From Kiloniella majae (GTDB lineage Bacteria; Pseudomonadota; Alphaproteobacteria; Kiloniellales; Kiloniellaceae): a DNA stretch of 64,000 nt. Positions 16,709 through 25,139 of the stretch are shown here, piece by piece. The stretch covers positions 310,001 to 374,000 of the forward strand of contig NZ_MTSZ01000003.1 of the NCBI RefSeq assembly GCF_002118315.1, in the 5' to 3' direction. The notes beneath the pieces were generated by a model, which was not told where the DNA came from, did no database searches, and saw only the letters and a program-made list of their open reading frames with translations. Each line of letters begins with the position of its first letter. Position 1 is the stretch's first letter. A program made the position numbers and the translations under genes.

Positions 16709-17998
16709 CTATTCGTTGGGCGGAAGCTTTTGTAGTATTTCGTTGGCCACGTCATTAATTTCTTGCCCGCGATCTTTTACATAACGGGCTGCTTTTTGTG
16801 CCAGTTTTTGTTGGCGGGACTTGTTGAGTAAGAGTGCTTCCAGTTGTGCTATAATATCCTCCGTCTGTGAGAGTTTTATTATGGCATGCTTGTCGACCAT
16901 TTCATTGCAGATCTCTTCAAAGTTTTGCATTTCAGGGCCGCAGATGATGGCACAGTTCTGTCTTGCTGGTTCTAAAAGATTTTGCCCGCCTTTCCGTAAC
17001 AGTGATCCTCCGATAATGACCACAGGCGAGAGGGCGTAAAAAAGCCCCAACTCGCCCAGAGTGTCAGCAAGATAGATGGAGGTGTCTTCTGTTATACGGT
17101 TGCCTTCACTTCTCAGGCTAAGGGGGAGGTTTTTCCCCTGAAACTCATTGAGAATTTCAGAGCCACGTTCTGGGTGTCTAGGGGCAATGATGCAAAGAAG
17201 ATCGGGAATCTTCTCTCTCAGCTTTTCATGCACTTCTGCCAGAAAAACCTCTTCTCCTCTGTGGGTGGAACTGGCAAACCAAACTGGCCGTGTTCCGATC
17301 TGTGCTGAAAGCTCTTCGAAATCACCCTGTTTATAGCTTAGAGGAGCAGCAGCAAACTTAAGATTGCTTTGTTTCTTAACGTGCGGCGCGCCAAGCTCAT
17401 TAAAGCGACGTGCATCTGTCGAGGATTGGGCGAGGATCAAGTCGAACTGATTGAGTAAATCTCCAATAAAAAACGATGCTCTTGCCCAGGATTTTGCAGA
17501 TTTTTGTGACATGCGCCCGTTGAGAAGTATAAGGGGGATGCCGTGGGCTTTAATTCGAAAAATCATATTTGGCCATAACTCTGATTCAATAATCAAAGCA
17601 ATATCTGGGCGCCAGTTTCTAAGGAAATTACCTATGGCCAATGGCAAATCAACAGGTACAAATTGGTGAATGGCGTAAGGTGGCAGCCGTTCTTCCATTA
17701 ACCGTGCCGAGGTTGCGGTTCCTGTTGTTACAAGAAATGTTAAATCAGGTCTCAGGCTATGAAAAGTCTCGAGTAAAGGGAGTATCGAGAGAGATTCTCC
17801 AACAGATGCTCCGTGTATCCATACTAATTTGTCTTTGGGTTTTGCTTGGGAAGCATAGCCGAGCTTTTCAGTATAACGAACAGGATGTTCCTTGCCGCGT
17901 GTTATACGTTTCTTCAGATGATATTTAACAAGTGGCGTCATGAGGGTCGCAACGGAAGCGTATAAACCCATGGCAATTTTTGTGCGTAATGTTGTCAT
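16709..17998 (-). CDS. waaA: 3-deoxy-D-manno-octulosonic acid (Kdo) transferase
   Basis: A 429-residue WaaA/KdtA that adds Kdo from CMP-Kdo to lipid A precursor at the inner face of the inner membrane. An N-terminal membrane anchor is followed by the GT-B signature VWIHGASVGESLSILPLL, with the catalytic Glu. Further landmarks are LVTTGTATSARLMEERLP, IIESELWPNMIFRI, LLNGRMSQKSAKSWARA and the donor site VIIGGSLLRKGGQNLLEPA. It lies 10 bp after the GT4 gene, so the two are co-transcribed. Its presence means an LPS-bearing organism. Confidence 0.93.
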   Translation of the reverse strand: MTTLRTKIAMGLYASVATLMTPLVKYHLKKRITRGKEHPVRYTEKLGYASQAKPKDKLVWIHGASVGESLSILPLLETFHSLRPDLTFLVTTGTATSARLMEERLPPYAIHQFVPVDLPLAIGNFLRNWRPDIALIIESELWPNMIFRIKAHGIPLILLNGRMSQKSAKSWARASFFIGDLLNQFDLILAQSSTDARRFNELGAPHVKKQSNLKFAAAPLSYKQGDFEELSAQIGTRPVWFASSTHRGEEVFLAEVHEKLREKIPDLLCIIAPRHPERGSEILNEFQGKNLPLSLRSEGNRITEDTSIYLADTLGELGLFYALSPVVIIGGSLLRKGGQNLLEPARQNCAIICGPEMQNFEEICNEMVDKHAIIKLSQTEDIIAQLEALLLNKSRQQKLAQKAARYVKDRGQEINDVANEILQKLPPNE

Positions 17999-18008
17999 GC
18001 ACTTTGCC

Positions 18009-19136
18009 TTAGTTCAGGTTTAGAAGCTTGAGTTGGGTTTTGATTATCTTCTGCTCATCATAAAGAGCCAAAGCGCGTTCTCTGCTTGCTGTGCCCATAG
18101 TTTCGCGTAGCTTAGGGCTATTTACGAGTTTGCAAAGCGCATCAGACAACTTTTCAGGCTCATTTACGGGAACAAGAATACCAGTTTTCCCGTCATCCAC
18201 CTCTTCTCTAGATCCCCTGATATTTGTTGCAACGACAGGGAGGCCAGTCATCATGGCTTCGATAATTGATCGTGGCATCCCTTCGCGGTGAGAAGGAAGT
18301 GTGAAGATATCGGCTGCACGCATGATCTGGTTCACATCATCACGATAACCTAAAAACCGTATGCGCTTTTTTAATTTCTCATCGGTTTTAGCTTGTATCA
18401 TAGCATCGTCAATGTCAGTAGCGTGATCACTTTCGAGGCGATCCCCCACAATCCACAATGTTGCATTGACCTTCTTCATGGCTTCAATCAGCTCAACATA
18501 ACCTTTTTCCCGGACCAGACGCCCAACCATTAAAATAACAGTTTCGTCATCCTTTGCCCCCAGTTCTGTTCGGAGTGCTTTTCTGTAGGATTTAGGTGAC
18601 GCGGGGTAAAATTTATTAACGTCGATACCATTACCAATGGCAACAATTGTTCCATTCTTACAAAGCTTGTGCTTTTTTGCCGTTTCAGCGTCTTCTTCGG
18701 CTTGAGTGAACAGGGTGTCTGTAAAACGTCCTGCAAGCCATTCGAGACTGACAAATATGTTTTTCTTCACCGCGGGCATATTTTCATGAAAATAAAAACC
18801 ATGCGCTGTATAGGCTATGTGGGGCACGCTCGCCGCGCGGGCAGCAAAGCGGGCAATCAAGGATGCTACAGGTGTATGTGTGTGAACCAGGTCAAATTTT
18901 TCATCTTTGAAAAAACGGGTCAGATTGCTAAAGGACTTGGTGTGCGAGAAAATATTGAGAGATCTTTCAATCTCGATGGTTTCAACTCTGAAGCCTTCAG
19001 CACGAATTTTTTCGACCAACGGGCCGTCGCTGCATACGCCAACAACTTCATGTCCTGCATCCCGCATTCCCTTCATAAGAGGAAGAAGCATGTGGTAAAG
19101 CGAGAAATCGACAGCGCAAATTTGGCAGATTTTCAT
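18009..19136 (-). CDS. GT4-family glycosyltransferase
   Basis: A GT-B glycosyltransferase of about 375 residues. The N-terminal acceptor half begins KICQICAVDFSLYHMLLPLM and includes FDLVHTHTPVASLIARFAAR. The C-terminal donor half has LMVGRLVREKGYVELIEAM and the EX7E motif in LPSHREGMPRSIIEAMMTGL. I chose ATG 19136, with AGGA just upstream; an earlier ATG at 19187 would add 17 residues without homology. It leads the transcript into waaA, so a role in LPS core, O-chain or another surface glycan is likely. Confidence 0.9.
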   Translation of the reverse strand: MKICQICAVDFSLYHMLLPLMKGMRDAGHEVVGVCSDGPLVEKIRAEGFRVETIEIERSLNIFSHTKSFSNLTRFFKDEKFDLVHTHTPVASLIARFAARAASVPHIAYTAHGFYFHENMPAVKKNIFVSLEWLAGRFTDTLFTQAEEDAETAKKHKLCKNGTIVAIGNGIDVNKFYPASPKSYRKALRTELGAKDDETVILMVGRLVREKGYVELIEAMKKVNATLWIVGDRLESDHATDIDDAMIQAKTDEKLKKRIRFLGYRDDVNQIMRAADIFTLPSHREGMPRSIIEAMMTGLPVVATNIRGSREEVDDGKTGILVPVNEPEKLSDALCKLVNSPKLRETMGTASRERALALYDEQKIIKTQLKLLNLN

Positions 19137-19686
19137 TCGGTTCCTGCTGATTAATTCTGAGAAAACATACCCGGACAGGGGCATCATATAGTTGTCGAGC
19201 TTATACGGAAATGCATTAGTAAAATTATTTCCAAAATAGACTGACTGACATACCGACTTATTTGGAGTGGTGCAATGATTGAAAGCGTTAATTCTATGTA
19301 CTTCTCGTTGTCTCCTTTGCTCAAATAATTGCTATTTGATTTGGCGCTTCCTTTAAAATGACATTTTTAAGGCCTATAAAGAAACTTTAGCGTAATTGCC
19401 TTTCCGTGGTCATCAATGATTCTATCGTTTATGATGCCAATCGTTTGTGATTAAAGAGGGGCTCTTGTTATCCTCTTGTAATCTGATGAAATCCTTGCCG
19501 AGGTTTCTGAGGGGAGGTTATTCTTTACGTACTGTTATCAGGCAGCTTTTATTGCTTATCCGTTGTTTATTTTAACATCGATTAAGTCTTGACCACAAAA
19601 TGAACACAAGCCTTGGAAGGTTTGTGTCGATAAGGGATAGTCAGCGTTCGCGCTACGAGACAATTATGCTGGGATGTCATCTAGGA
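19137..19686. other. Intergenic region upstream of the lipoprotein and GT4 genes
   Basis: A gap of up to 550 bp between divergent units; part of it becomes coding if the lipoprotein starts at 19600. A 17-codon frame behind GGAG at 19274 was seen but has nothing to support it. I see no RNA gene or clear repeat here. Confidence 0.5.
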
Positions 19687-20391
19687 ATGAACAGGATCGG
19701 GGGATCGCTTCGTTATCCATTTTTCTTTGTAACGATGCTTCTTTTAGCTGGATGTAGTAATTTTCCAGGTAAAGGTGGCTTTTTTACAAGCAAAGATACT
19801 GCGAGTGATGCACAGAAGCCTGCTGAACCTCAGATTGCCGCACGCGGTAATGCTGCGCACGAACCGCAGATAGCTTCCGAGCTTGAGGTGCCAAAGCCAA
19901 ACTGGAAACCGGATGATATACCGGATAGGCCAGAAACAGCAGAAGAGCTGCTGGCTCTGCAATCCGATCAGGATATTTCAGAAAAATCACTGTTGGTTAC
20001 GCCTGAAATTAGCGAGCTGCTTGGTATGTCGTTTCTTCAGGTTCGGGAGAAATTGGGACAGCCTGTGTGGATCAGGGATGTTTATCCTGCCCGTGTTTGG
20101 GGCTATGATATTGAGGCTTGCAGCTTACAGATTTTCTTCTATCCGAAACTTGATCAGGCTGGGGATTATAGGGTGCTGGCTTATGAAAGTGGCCTGAATG
20201 GGGATACTGTTTCAAAAGTTACATCGCTTAAGGCCGATGATGAAAAGCTGACGGAAAGTACGTCTCCGTTAAAGCCTGGCGCAATCAGTGATGAGGATCA
20301 TGCTGTCGTTCAAGCTTGTTTTCAAAAAATAATGGAAGATCCAAAATCTTCAAAAAAGGACGTTCCTGACAGTTTGTTGCCTGATTCATGA
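19687..20391 (+). CDS. Putative outer-membrane lipoprotein of unknown function
   Basis: A lipoprotein signal peptide (RYPFFFVTMLLLAGC, lipobox LLAGC) is followed by a low-complexity Pro/Ala/Glu stretch and a C-terminal domain of about 130 residues. That domain starts ELLGMSFLQVREKLGQP, reminiscent of the BamE/SmpA opening (G-M-S-x-x-x-V-x-x-x-L-G-x-P), and continues VWGYDIEACSLQIFFYPKL. I chose ATG 19687 because it gives a normal-length signal peptide; ATG 19600 or 19666 would leave the lipobox far from the N-terminus. It lies 90 bp upstream of a two-component pair on the same strand and may be in its regulon or sense for it. Confidence 0.7.
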   Translation: MNRIGGSLRYPFFFVTMLLLAGCSNFPGKGGFFTSKDTASDAQKPAEPQIAARGNAAHEPQIASELEVPKPNWKPDDIPDRPETAEELLALQSDQDISEKSLLVTPEISELLGMSFLQVREKLGQPVWIRDVYPARVWGYDIEACSLQIFFYPKLDQAGDYRVLAYESGLNGDTVSKVTSLKADDEKLTESTSPLKPGAISDEDHAVVQACFQKIMEDPKSSKKDVPDSLLPDS

Positions 20392-20411
20392 GGCAAATTG
20401 AGTTGAGCAGG

Positions 20412-20429
20412 AAATTCTTCAAAGAATTT
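20412..20429. promoter_or_regulatory. Perfect 8-bp inverted repeat upstream of the response regulator
   Basis: AAATTCTT (20412-20419), two bases, AAGAATTT (20422-20429), ending 52 bp before the response-regulator ATG. Symmetry and position suggest an operator, perhaps for autoregulation. A short hairpin without a T-run makes a terminator unlikely. Confidence 0.4.
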
Positions 20430-20481
20430 ATGATGTGTGTGACCACTCGAAAGTAATGAATGTGAATGCAGGAGATAGAAA

Positions 20482-21264
20482 ATGATGGCAGCGACGACAG
20501 TAGTTGAGACAACAAGTCCGCGCGTTATTTTGGTTGATGATGACGATCTTTTCCGGGAATCTCTTGGACTGAACCTTTCCGAAGAAGGGTTTAACGTTAT
20601 TGATTTTGATAATGGCTCTGACGTTTTGAGTTATTTACTGAACGAACCCTCTCTTGATCCAATTCTTCTGGATTGGCGTATGCCTGGGCTCGATGGTTTG
20701 GCTGTTCTTCGTCGTTTACGTGAAGCGCGTATGAACAACCCCGTTATTTTTCTGACGATGTTGAGTGATGAGATTTACGAAGAAGCTGCCCTTCGCTGGG
20801 GAGCTGTTGATTTCATAGATAAATCCAGACGCTTGCCGATTATTTTACAACGATTGCGGCTGATTGCCGAAGGCACAAAAGGCAGTTCTTCTGCTCAATC
20901 CGACGAAAAGGATTCCGGCAACCCCTTGTCTTCGCGTATTGGTGATCTTGAGATCCGTGAAGACATTATGCGCGCTTACTGGAAAGGGGAGCAGCTTGAC
21001 CTGACGCTCACAGAGTTTGCAATTGTCTGCTTCCTTGCCACGGGTATAGGGAATGATGTTAGCTATCGCCAGATATATGATCTTGTCCATGGTAAGGATT
21101 TTGTCGCTGGTTACGGCACGGATGGTTACAAAGCCAATGTTCGATCGTTTATAAAGCGCATCCGTAAAAAATTCCGGGAAATTGATGATGGCTTCGAGCA
21201 CATTGAAAACTATCCCGGATTTGGCTATCGCTGGCGGAATGATGGTCCGTCAGGCACGGCTTAA
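20482..21264 (+). CDS. OmpR/ChvI-like response regulator
   Basis: A 260-residue regulator. The receiver domain shows the acidic cluster VILVDDDDLFRESLG, the phospho-acceptor Asp near residue 64 in ILLDWRMPGLDGL, the switch Thr in VIFLTMLSD and the Lys in VDFIDKSRRLP. A linker of about 25 residues leads to an OmpR-type winged helix: DLTLTEFAIVCFLATGIGND, YGTDGYKANVRSFIKRIRKK, FGYRWRNDGPSG. The layout and the WRMPGLDG motif resemble ChvI, the envelope and acid-stress regulator of alphaproteobacteria. The kinase gene starts 20 bp downstream. The gene name is a family-level guess and is left blank. Confidence 0.87.
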   Translation: MMAATTVVETTSPRVILVDDDDLFRESLGLNLSEEGFNVIDFDNGSDVLSYLLNEPSLDPILLDWRMPGLDGLAVLRRLREARMNNPVIFLTMLSDEIYEEAALRWGAVDFIDKSRRLPIILQRLRLIAEGTKGSSSAQSDEKDSGNPLSSRIGDLEIREDIMRAYWKGEQLDLTLTEFAIVCFLATGIGNDVSYRQIYDLVHGKDFVAGYGTDGYKANVRSFIKRIRKKFREIDDGFEHIENYPGFGYRWRNDGPSGTA

Positions 21265-21284
21265 CTTTACCCAAAGGTTAGATC

Positions 21285-22862
21285 GTGAAGCACCAGAGCG
21301 TGATAATAAACGGCAGTGAACAAAAAGTGCGACGGTCGCGGTTGAGCCGGGCCGTACATTCGCTGTTTGCTAAATTTGTTATTATGCTTTTGGTGTTCTT
21401 TGCTGTTCCGGCTCTTTTGTATCAAGAGTTTCGTCAGGCTGATCTGGATCGCCAAAATATCGTTTTGACTGCTGTGCGTGAACAGGGACGCCTTATGGCC
21501 GAAAGTTTACGGCCAATGCTAGAGAGTGCAGATCCATCTATTCTGCTCGATCTACCCGAAGAGATTGAGCGTATCGCGACCAAGGGCAACGGTATTAAAG
21601 TTCTATTTCGTCCTGCTGGCGAAGAAGGTGTGCAGGGCGTATTCTTTGTTGCTTCTGAACCGCGACTTTCTGCGGATGAATTGCGTAAAGAGCGCGAGAC
21701 ACTGGTTGCTCAAGGGGTTTTTGACAACTTGACAGCCAGCTGTTTGATTGAGCGACCTATGGCGATAAGACACCTTAGGCCCAGCGGAATTGAAGAACTT
21801 TTGACTTCGATGACGGCAATCAGAACGGATGCAGGATGTTGGGCGGTTATCGCAACGCAATCGGCAGAAGTTTTTCTTGGATCGTCCATTGGGCAGCCTT
21901 ATTGGAAAACGCTCGAGGTTCAGATTGCAGCTGCAATTTACCTTGGTATGGCGCTTATTCTTACCATTCTTGTTTTTACAGTTTGGCGTGATTTGATGCG
22001 TTTTCGGGATCTTGCTCGGGGGATCCGCGAAGGAAGCGTTGATAAAAGTAGTTTTATGATGAGTAACAAAGTTCCGGAACTGGAACCTGTTGCTCATGAA
22101 TTTGATCGGATGACCCATACCTTAAGGGAATCATCTGATTCAATTCGTCGGGCTGCAGAAGATAATGCGCACGCCTTTAAAACGCCGCTGGCAATTATCA
22201 GGCAAGCACTTGAACCATTGAACAAGACGGTAGAAACCGAGAATAAAAGAGGGCGTCGTGCCTTGCAGGTTGTTGAAGAGGCTCTTGATCGTCTGGAAAA
22301 TCTGGTTTCGACGGCTCGCCATCTTGAACATACTTCTGCCGAACTCCTAAATCCTCCCAGAGAAAATATTGATCTTTCTGCGCTCTTGTTGAGGATGCTC
22401 GAGGCTTATAATGTGAGTTTCTCTCAGCAGGGGGTAATTCTACAAAGTTCGATAGATCATGAAATTTCTGTCCTTGCTGGTGAGGATATGCTGGAAACAA
22501 TTCTTGAGAATATCATTGATAATGCGCTTGAGGTTTCCCCCCGTGGCACGACGGTTACCGTTGATCTAATCAATGGCAAGAAGACAGCCGAGCTGGCTGT
22601 TCGTGACCGCGGACCGGGTGTGCCAGAAAGCGAATTAGAACGTATTTTCGAGCGCTACGTTTCTTATCGGCCTAAAAAAGTAGGGCAGGATACTGAGGAA
22701 AGTGTCAAACAAAGTGCAGGCGTTGGAGCTTCTAATCACATGGGGATTGGTCTTTGGATTGTTCGCAGGAATGTAGAAGCAATTGGGGGATATGTCCGGG
22801 CTGAAAACCGTCAGGATGGTGGACTTTCTATTATTGTTTCTCTTCCGCAAAATGGCGAGTGA
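21285..22862 (+). CDS. ChvG-like sensor histidine kinase with atypical H-box
   Basis: A 525-residue kinase: one membrane helix near residues 25-45, a periplasmic domain of about 170 residues, a second helix near 230-250 and a HAMP-like region. The dimerisation domain follows, with the phospho-His near residue 296 in DNAHAFKTPLAIIRQ. The residue after the His is Ala where most kinases have Glu or Asp. The ATPase domain is intact: N-box ILENIIDNALEVSP, G1 VRDRGPGVPESELERIFERY and G2 MGIGLWIVRR. The start is a GTG (21285) with AAAGG upstream. It is paired with the response regulator just upstream. Confidence 0.88.
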   Translation: MKHQSVIINGSEQKVRRSRLSRAVHSLFAKFVIMLLVFFAVPALLYQEFRQADLDRQNIVLTAVREQGRLMAESLRPMLESADPSILLDLPEEIERIATKGNGIKVLFRPAGEEGVQGVFFVASEPRLSADELRKERETLVAQGVFDNLTASCLIERPMAIRHLRPSGIEELLTSMTAIRTDAGCWAVIATQSAEVFLGSSIGQPYWKTLEVQIAAAIYLGMALILTILVFTVWRDLMRFRDLARGIREGSVDKSSFMMSNKVPELEPVAHEFDRMTHTLRESSDSIRRAAEDNAHAFKTPLAIIRQALEPLNKTVETENKRGRRALQVVEEALDRLENLVSTARHLEHTSAELLNPPRENIDLSALLLRMLEAYNVSFSQQGVILQSSIDHEISVLAGEDMLETILENIIDNALEVSPRGTTVTVDLINGKKTAELAVRDRGPGVPESELERIFERYVSYRPKKVGQDTEESVKQSAGVGASNHMGIGLWIVRRNVEAIGGYVRAENRQDGGLSIIVSLPQNGE

Positions 22863-22910
22863 TTGTCGTTAGGTAACAAATATCTACCCAAACGCTGATT
22901 TTATATAAGA

Positions 22911-24257
22911 TTAGATTTCAACGGATTTTATTTCAGTTTTTCTATGACCAATTGATGCCGCAAGGGCAGGATAGTATCTTAGAAGCGTTATGCCGCGTGC
23001 GGCCATATAGATCGTCATCGCAAGCCATAGCCCGTGATTTCCCCATATTGGAACAAGAAGCCATGTACTGATTAGAAAAATAATCAGTGACTGTATCATG
23101 GCATTTCGCAAATCTGCTGTACGGGTCGTGCCGATGAAAATGCCATCAAACTGAAAGCTTGCAATGCTAATCAGGGGCATAATAATAGGCCAGTAAATAT
23201 AGCTGGTTGCGGTTGATTTAACACCTGGAATGTCTGTGAATAGATTAACTATAAGTTGTCCGAAAAGATAGAAAAGTGCGACAAACAGGATTGCTGTCAA
23301 GAAAGCCATGGCACTACTGGCCTTTACGGCTTCTCTGAATTCTTTGTTGTCGTTTCGTCCCTTTGCGTGCCCTGTGGTTATTTCTGCTGCGTGGGCAAAA
23401 CCATCCAATCCGTAAGCTGAGAAATAGAGAAAATGCATTAAAACAGCATTGGCGGCGAGAATTTCATCTCCCATACCTGCGCCTAATCGTGTGAAATAGG
23501 CAAAAGCAAATATGAGACACAGGGTACGGATAAAGATGTCTCGGTTCACTGTGAACAGGGCAAGAATATGAGTACGCAACCAAACATTCTGCCAATCAAT
23601 TGTGTTAGTGAAAAAATCAGATTTTTTTAGAATAATCCACAAGCCCACAGCAAAACCAACACCTTCTGCAATTACTGTTGCCAGGGAAACGCCCTCTACA
23701 CCCCATTCAAATTCTATGACGAAAACCAGATCTAGAAGGATATTCACAGAATTTATTATGATCTGCAAAATGAAGGTGAGTTTAGGTTCGCCCTTGCCGA
23801 TAAGCCAACCAATGATGACGTAGTTGGACAGGGCAATAGGGGCACTCCATATACGTATGGTACTGTATTGAAATGCGAGCTTCTGTACTTCTGTGCTGCC
23901 GTCAATCAATGTTATGCATAGCTGTAACAGGGGGGATTGCAATAGGATGAGTAACAATCCAAACAGCAGTGCGAGTAACATAGGACGCAGGAATGCGGCC
24001 TGTTGTTCTGGTATATTTTTTGCGCCAAAAGCTTGGGAGGTGAAACCGACCGTTCCCATTTTCAAAAATCCGAAGCCCCAAAAGAGGAAGCTGAAGATTG
24101 TCCCACCCACGGCAACGCCACCAATATAGGCAGGATCTGGTAAATGCCCCACCACAGCAGTATCAACAGCCCCCAGGAGTGGGACTGTTAAGTTGGATAG
24201 TATCAGTGGGGTGGCTAAGGCCAGGATATGTTTGTAATGCGCAGGCAGTTTAATCAA
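22911..24257 (-). CDS. MATE-family efflux transporter, DinF type
   Basis: A 448-residue protein with about twelve membrane helices. The opening LALATPLILSNLTVPLLGAVDTAVVGHL and the FGFLKMGTVGFTSQAFGAKN stretch are typical of the DinF branch of cation-coupled MATE exporters. Substrates of this branch vary (drugs, oxidised compounds, bile salts). The only usable start is a TTG at 24257 without a clear ribosome site, so expression may be low or translation coupled. It lies 200 bp downstream, on the same strand, of a riboswitch-controlled small gene and could share its transcript. Confidence 0.88.
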   Translation of the reverse strand: MIKLPAHYKHILALATPLILSNLTVPLLGAVDTAVVGHLPDPAYIGGVAVGGTIFSFLFWGFGFLKMGTVGFTSQAFGAKNIPEQQAAFLRPMLLALLFGLLLILLQSPLLQLCITLIDGSTEVQKLAFQYSTIRIWSAPIALSNYVIIGWLIGKGEPKLTFILQIIINSVNILLDLVFVIEFEWGVEGVSLATVIAEGVGFAVGLWIILKKSDFFTNTIDWQNVWLRTHILALFTVNRDIFIRTLCLIFAFAYFTRLGAGMGDEILAANAVLMHFLYFSAYGLDGFAHAAEITTGHAKGRNDNKEFREAVKASSAMAFLTAILFVALFYLFGQLIVNLFTDIPGVKSTATSYIYWPIIMPLISIASFQFDGIFIGTTRTADLRNAMIQSLIIFLISTWLLVPIWGNHGLWLAMTIYMAARGITLLRYYPALAASIGHRKTEIKSVEI

Positions 24258-24457
24258 TAGTTCAGTACTTTGAGCTTAAGGGGATGGAAGATCTAAACTG
24301 ACTTATATCCCAAGCCCCATGCTTCTCGTACCTTTATTTTTATCCTGTGTAATTTACGAAGCTAAATGCCTTGAAAGGCTTGCGACCAGGACTTGCTGAT
24401 ATTCTGACTTCATACCGCCAAACCAGCGTTGAGAAGATCTGGTCAGTTTGCATAGTA

Positions 24458-24802
24458 TCAAGAGTGTAATCTACGCCTGTATCTGGACCCCCGGCGGGAT
24501 GTCGCCGCCAGCCGTGATCTTGGAAATTCAGCGGTTTGTTTAAGAAACATTATCGTCTTTAAAGTACTTTTATTTGTCTGATCTACGATGTTTTCATAGT
24601 GTGACAATAGCTGTGTTGCAGCCAGTGCAGGGTCGAGTTCATTCGGAAGGCTCAAAACCCAAGCGAGGATAATATCTTCTGGTGGCGTGTTCGTTTCTTC
24701 ATCCATCATAAGCATTTGATGAATAATGGACTTGGGATCATTTATTGAGTTTGAAGAAACAATCGCAGAAGCGAAAGATAGAGTAGAGGCGTGACTCGTC
24801 AT
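24458..24802 (-). CDS. Small protein of unknown function under a cobalamin riboswitch
   Basis: I do not recognise this 114-residue protein. The middle is helical and acidic (MMDEETNTPPEDIILAWVLS, LPNELDPALAATQLLSHYEN), and the C-terminus is strongly basic (FPRSRLAATSRRGSRYRRR). No signal peptide or membrane segment is present. The start is firm: GGAGGAG lies 6-12 bases before the ATG at 24802. A complete B12 riboswitch lies about 50 bp upstream on the same strand, so expression should fall when cobalamin is plentiful. The function may therefore be B12 uptake, salvage, or a B12-independent substitute, but nothing in the sequence picks one. Confidence 0.75.
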   Translation of the reverse strand: MTSHASTLSFASAIVSSNSINDPKSIIHQMLMMDEETNTPPEDIILAWVLSLPNELDPALAATQLLSHYENIVDQTNKSTLKTIMFLKQTAEFPRSRLAATSRRGSRYRRRLHS

Positions 24803-24851
24803 AGCATTTTCTCCTCCGGTGCACCCCGCCCGGGTTAATGGTTGATAAATG

Positions 24852-25037
24852 CGATGGCAGGTCTCCTGGCTCGTGGATCATAAATATCTATCCTTCCTTC
24901 CCAGCCCATTATCTGGCCAGTGGGTCACAAGATGATATCTCATCACTTACAGTTGCGGGGGCAGCTTTGGAGTTAGTCATATGGAAATACGCCACAAGAC
25001 TTCACCAAATTCCCTTTTCATCCCACAGGGGGAACCT
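24852..25037 (-). promoter_or_regulatory. Cobalamin (AdoCbl) riboswitch
   Basis: Read on the minus strand, the conserved blocks occur in the right order and spacing. GGGAATTTGGTG lies at about 25014-25003, GCTGCCCCCGCAACTGT at about 24965-24949, and the B12 box GAGCCAGGAGACCTGCC at about 24872-24856. These are the core elements of the classical cobalamin riboswitch. Between the box and the downstream ATG (24802) lie a GC-rich stretch and GGTGCACCGGAGGAG. No U-run follows, so control by masking the ribosome site is more likely than termination. Confidence 0.92.
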
Positions 25038-25139
25038 CGCGATTTAAACTCAAGCTACTTTAGAAAAAGGGGATGTGTCAATTGTTTCAATTCGATGTTT
25101 CTATCAGGCTTGTTTTCAGCAGAATTCTAGGGCCGGATT

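Noticed and set aside
19274-19327. 17-codon frame with GGAG upstream in the gap before the lipoprotein gene
   Set aside because: Too short and isolated, with no leader-peptide features or attenuator following it.
24340-24457. A second frame continuing past the end of the riboswitch-controlled gene, as if frameshifted (ends at TAA 24342-24340)
   Set aside because: The original frame already ends in a natural-looking Arg-rich tail, and the alternate frame has no family motif. A chance open frame is simpler.
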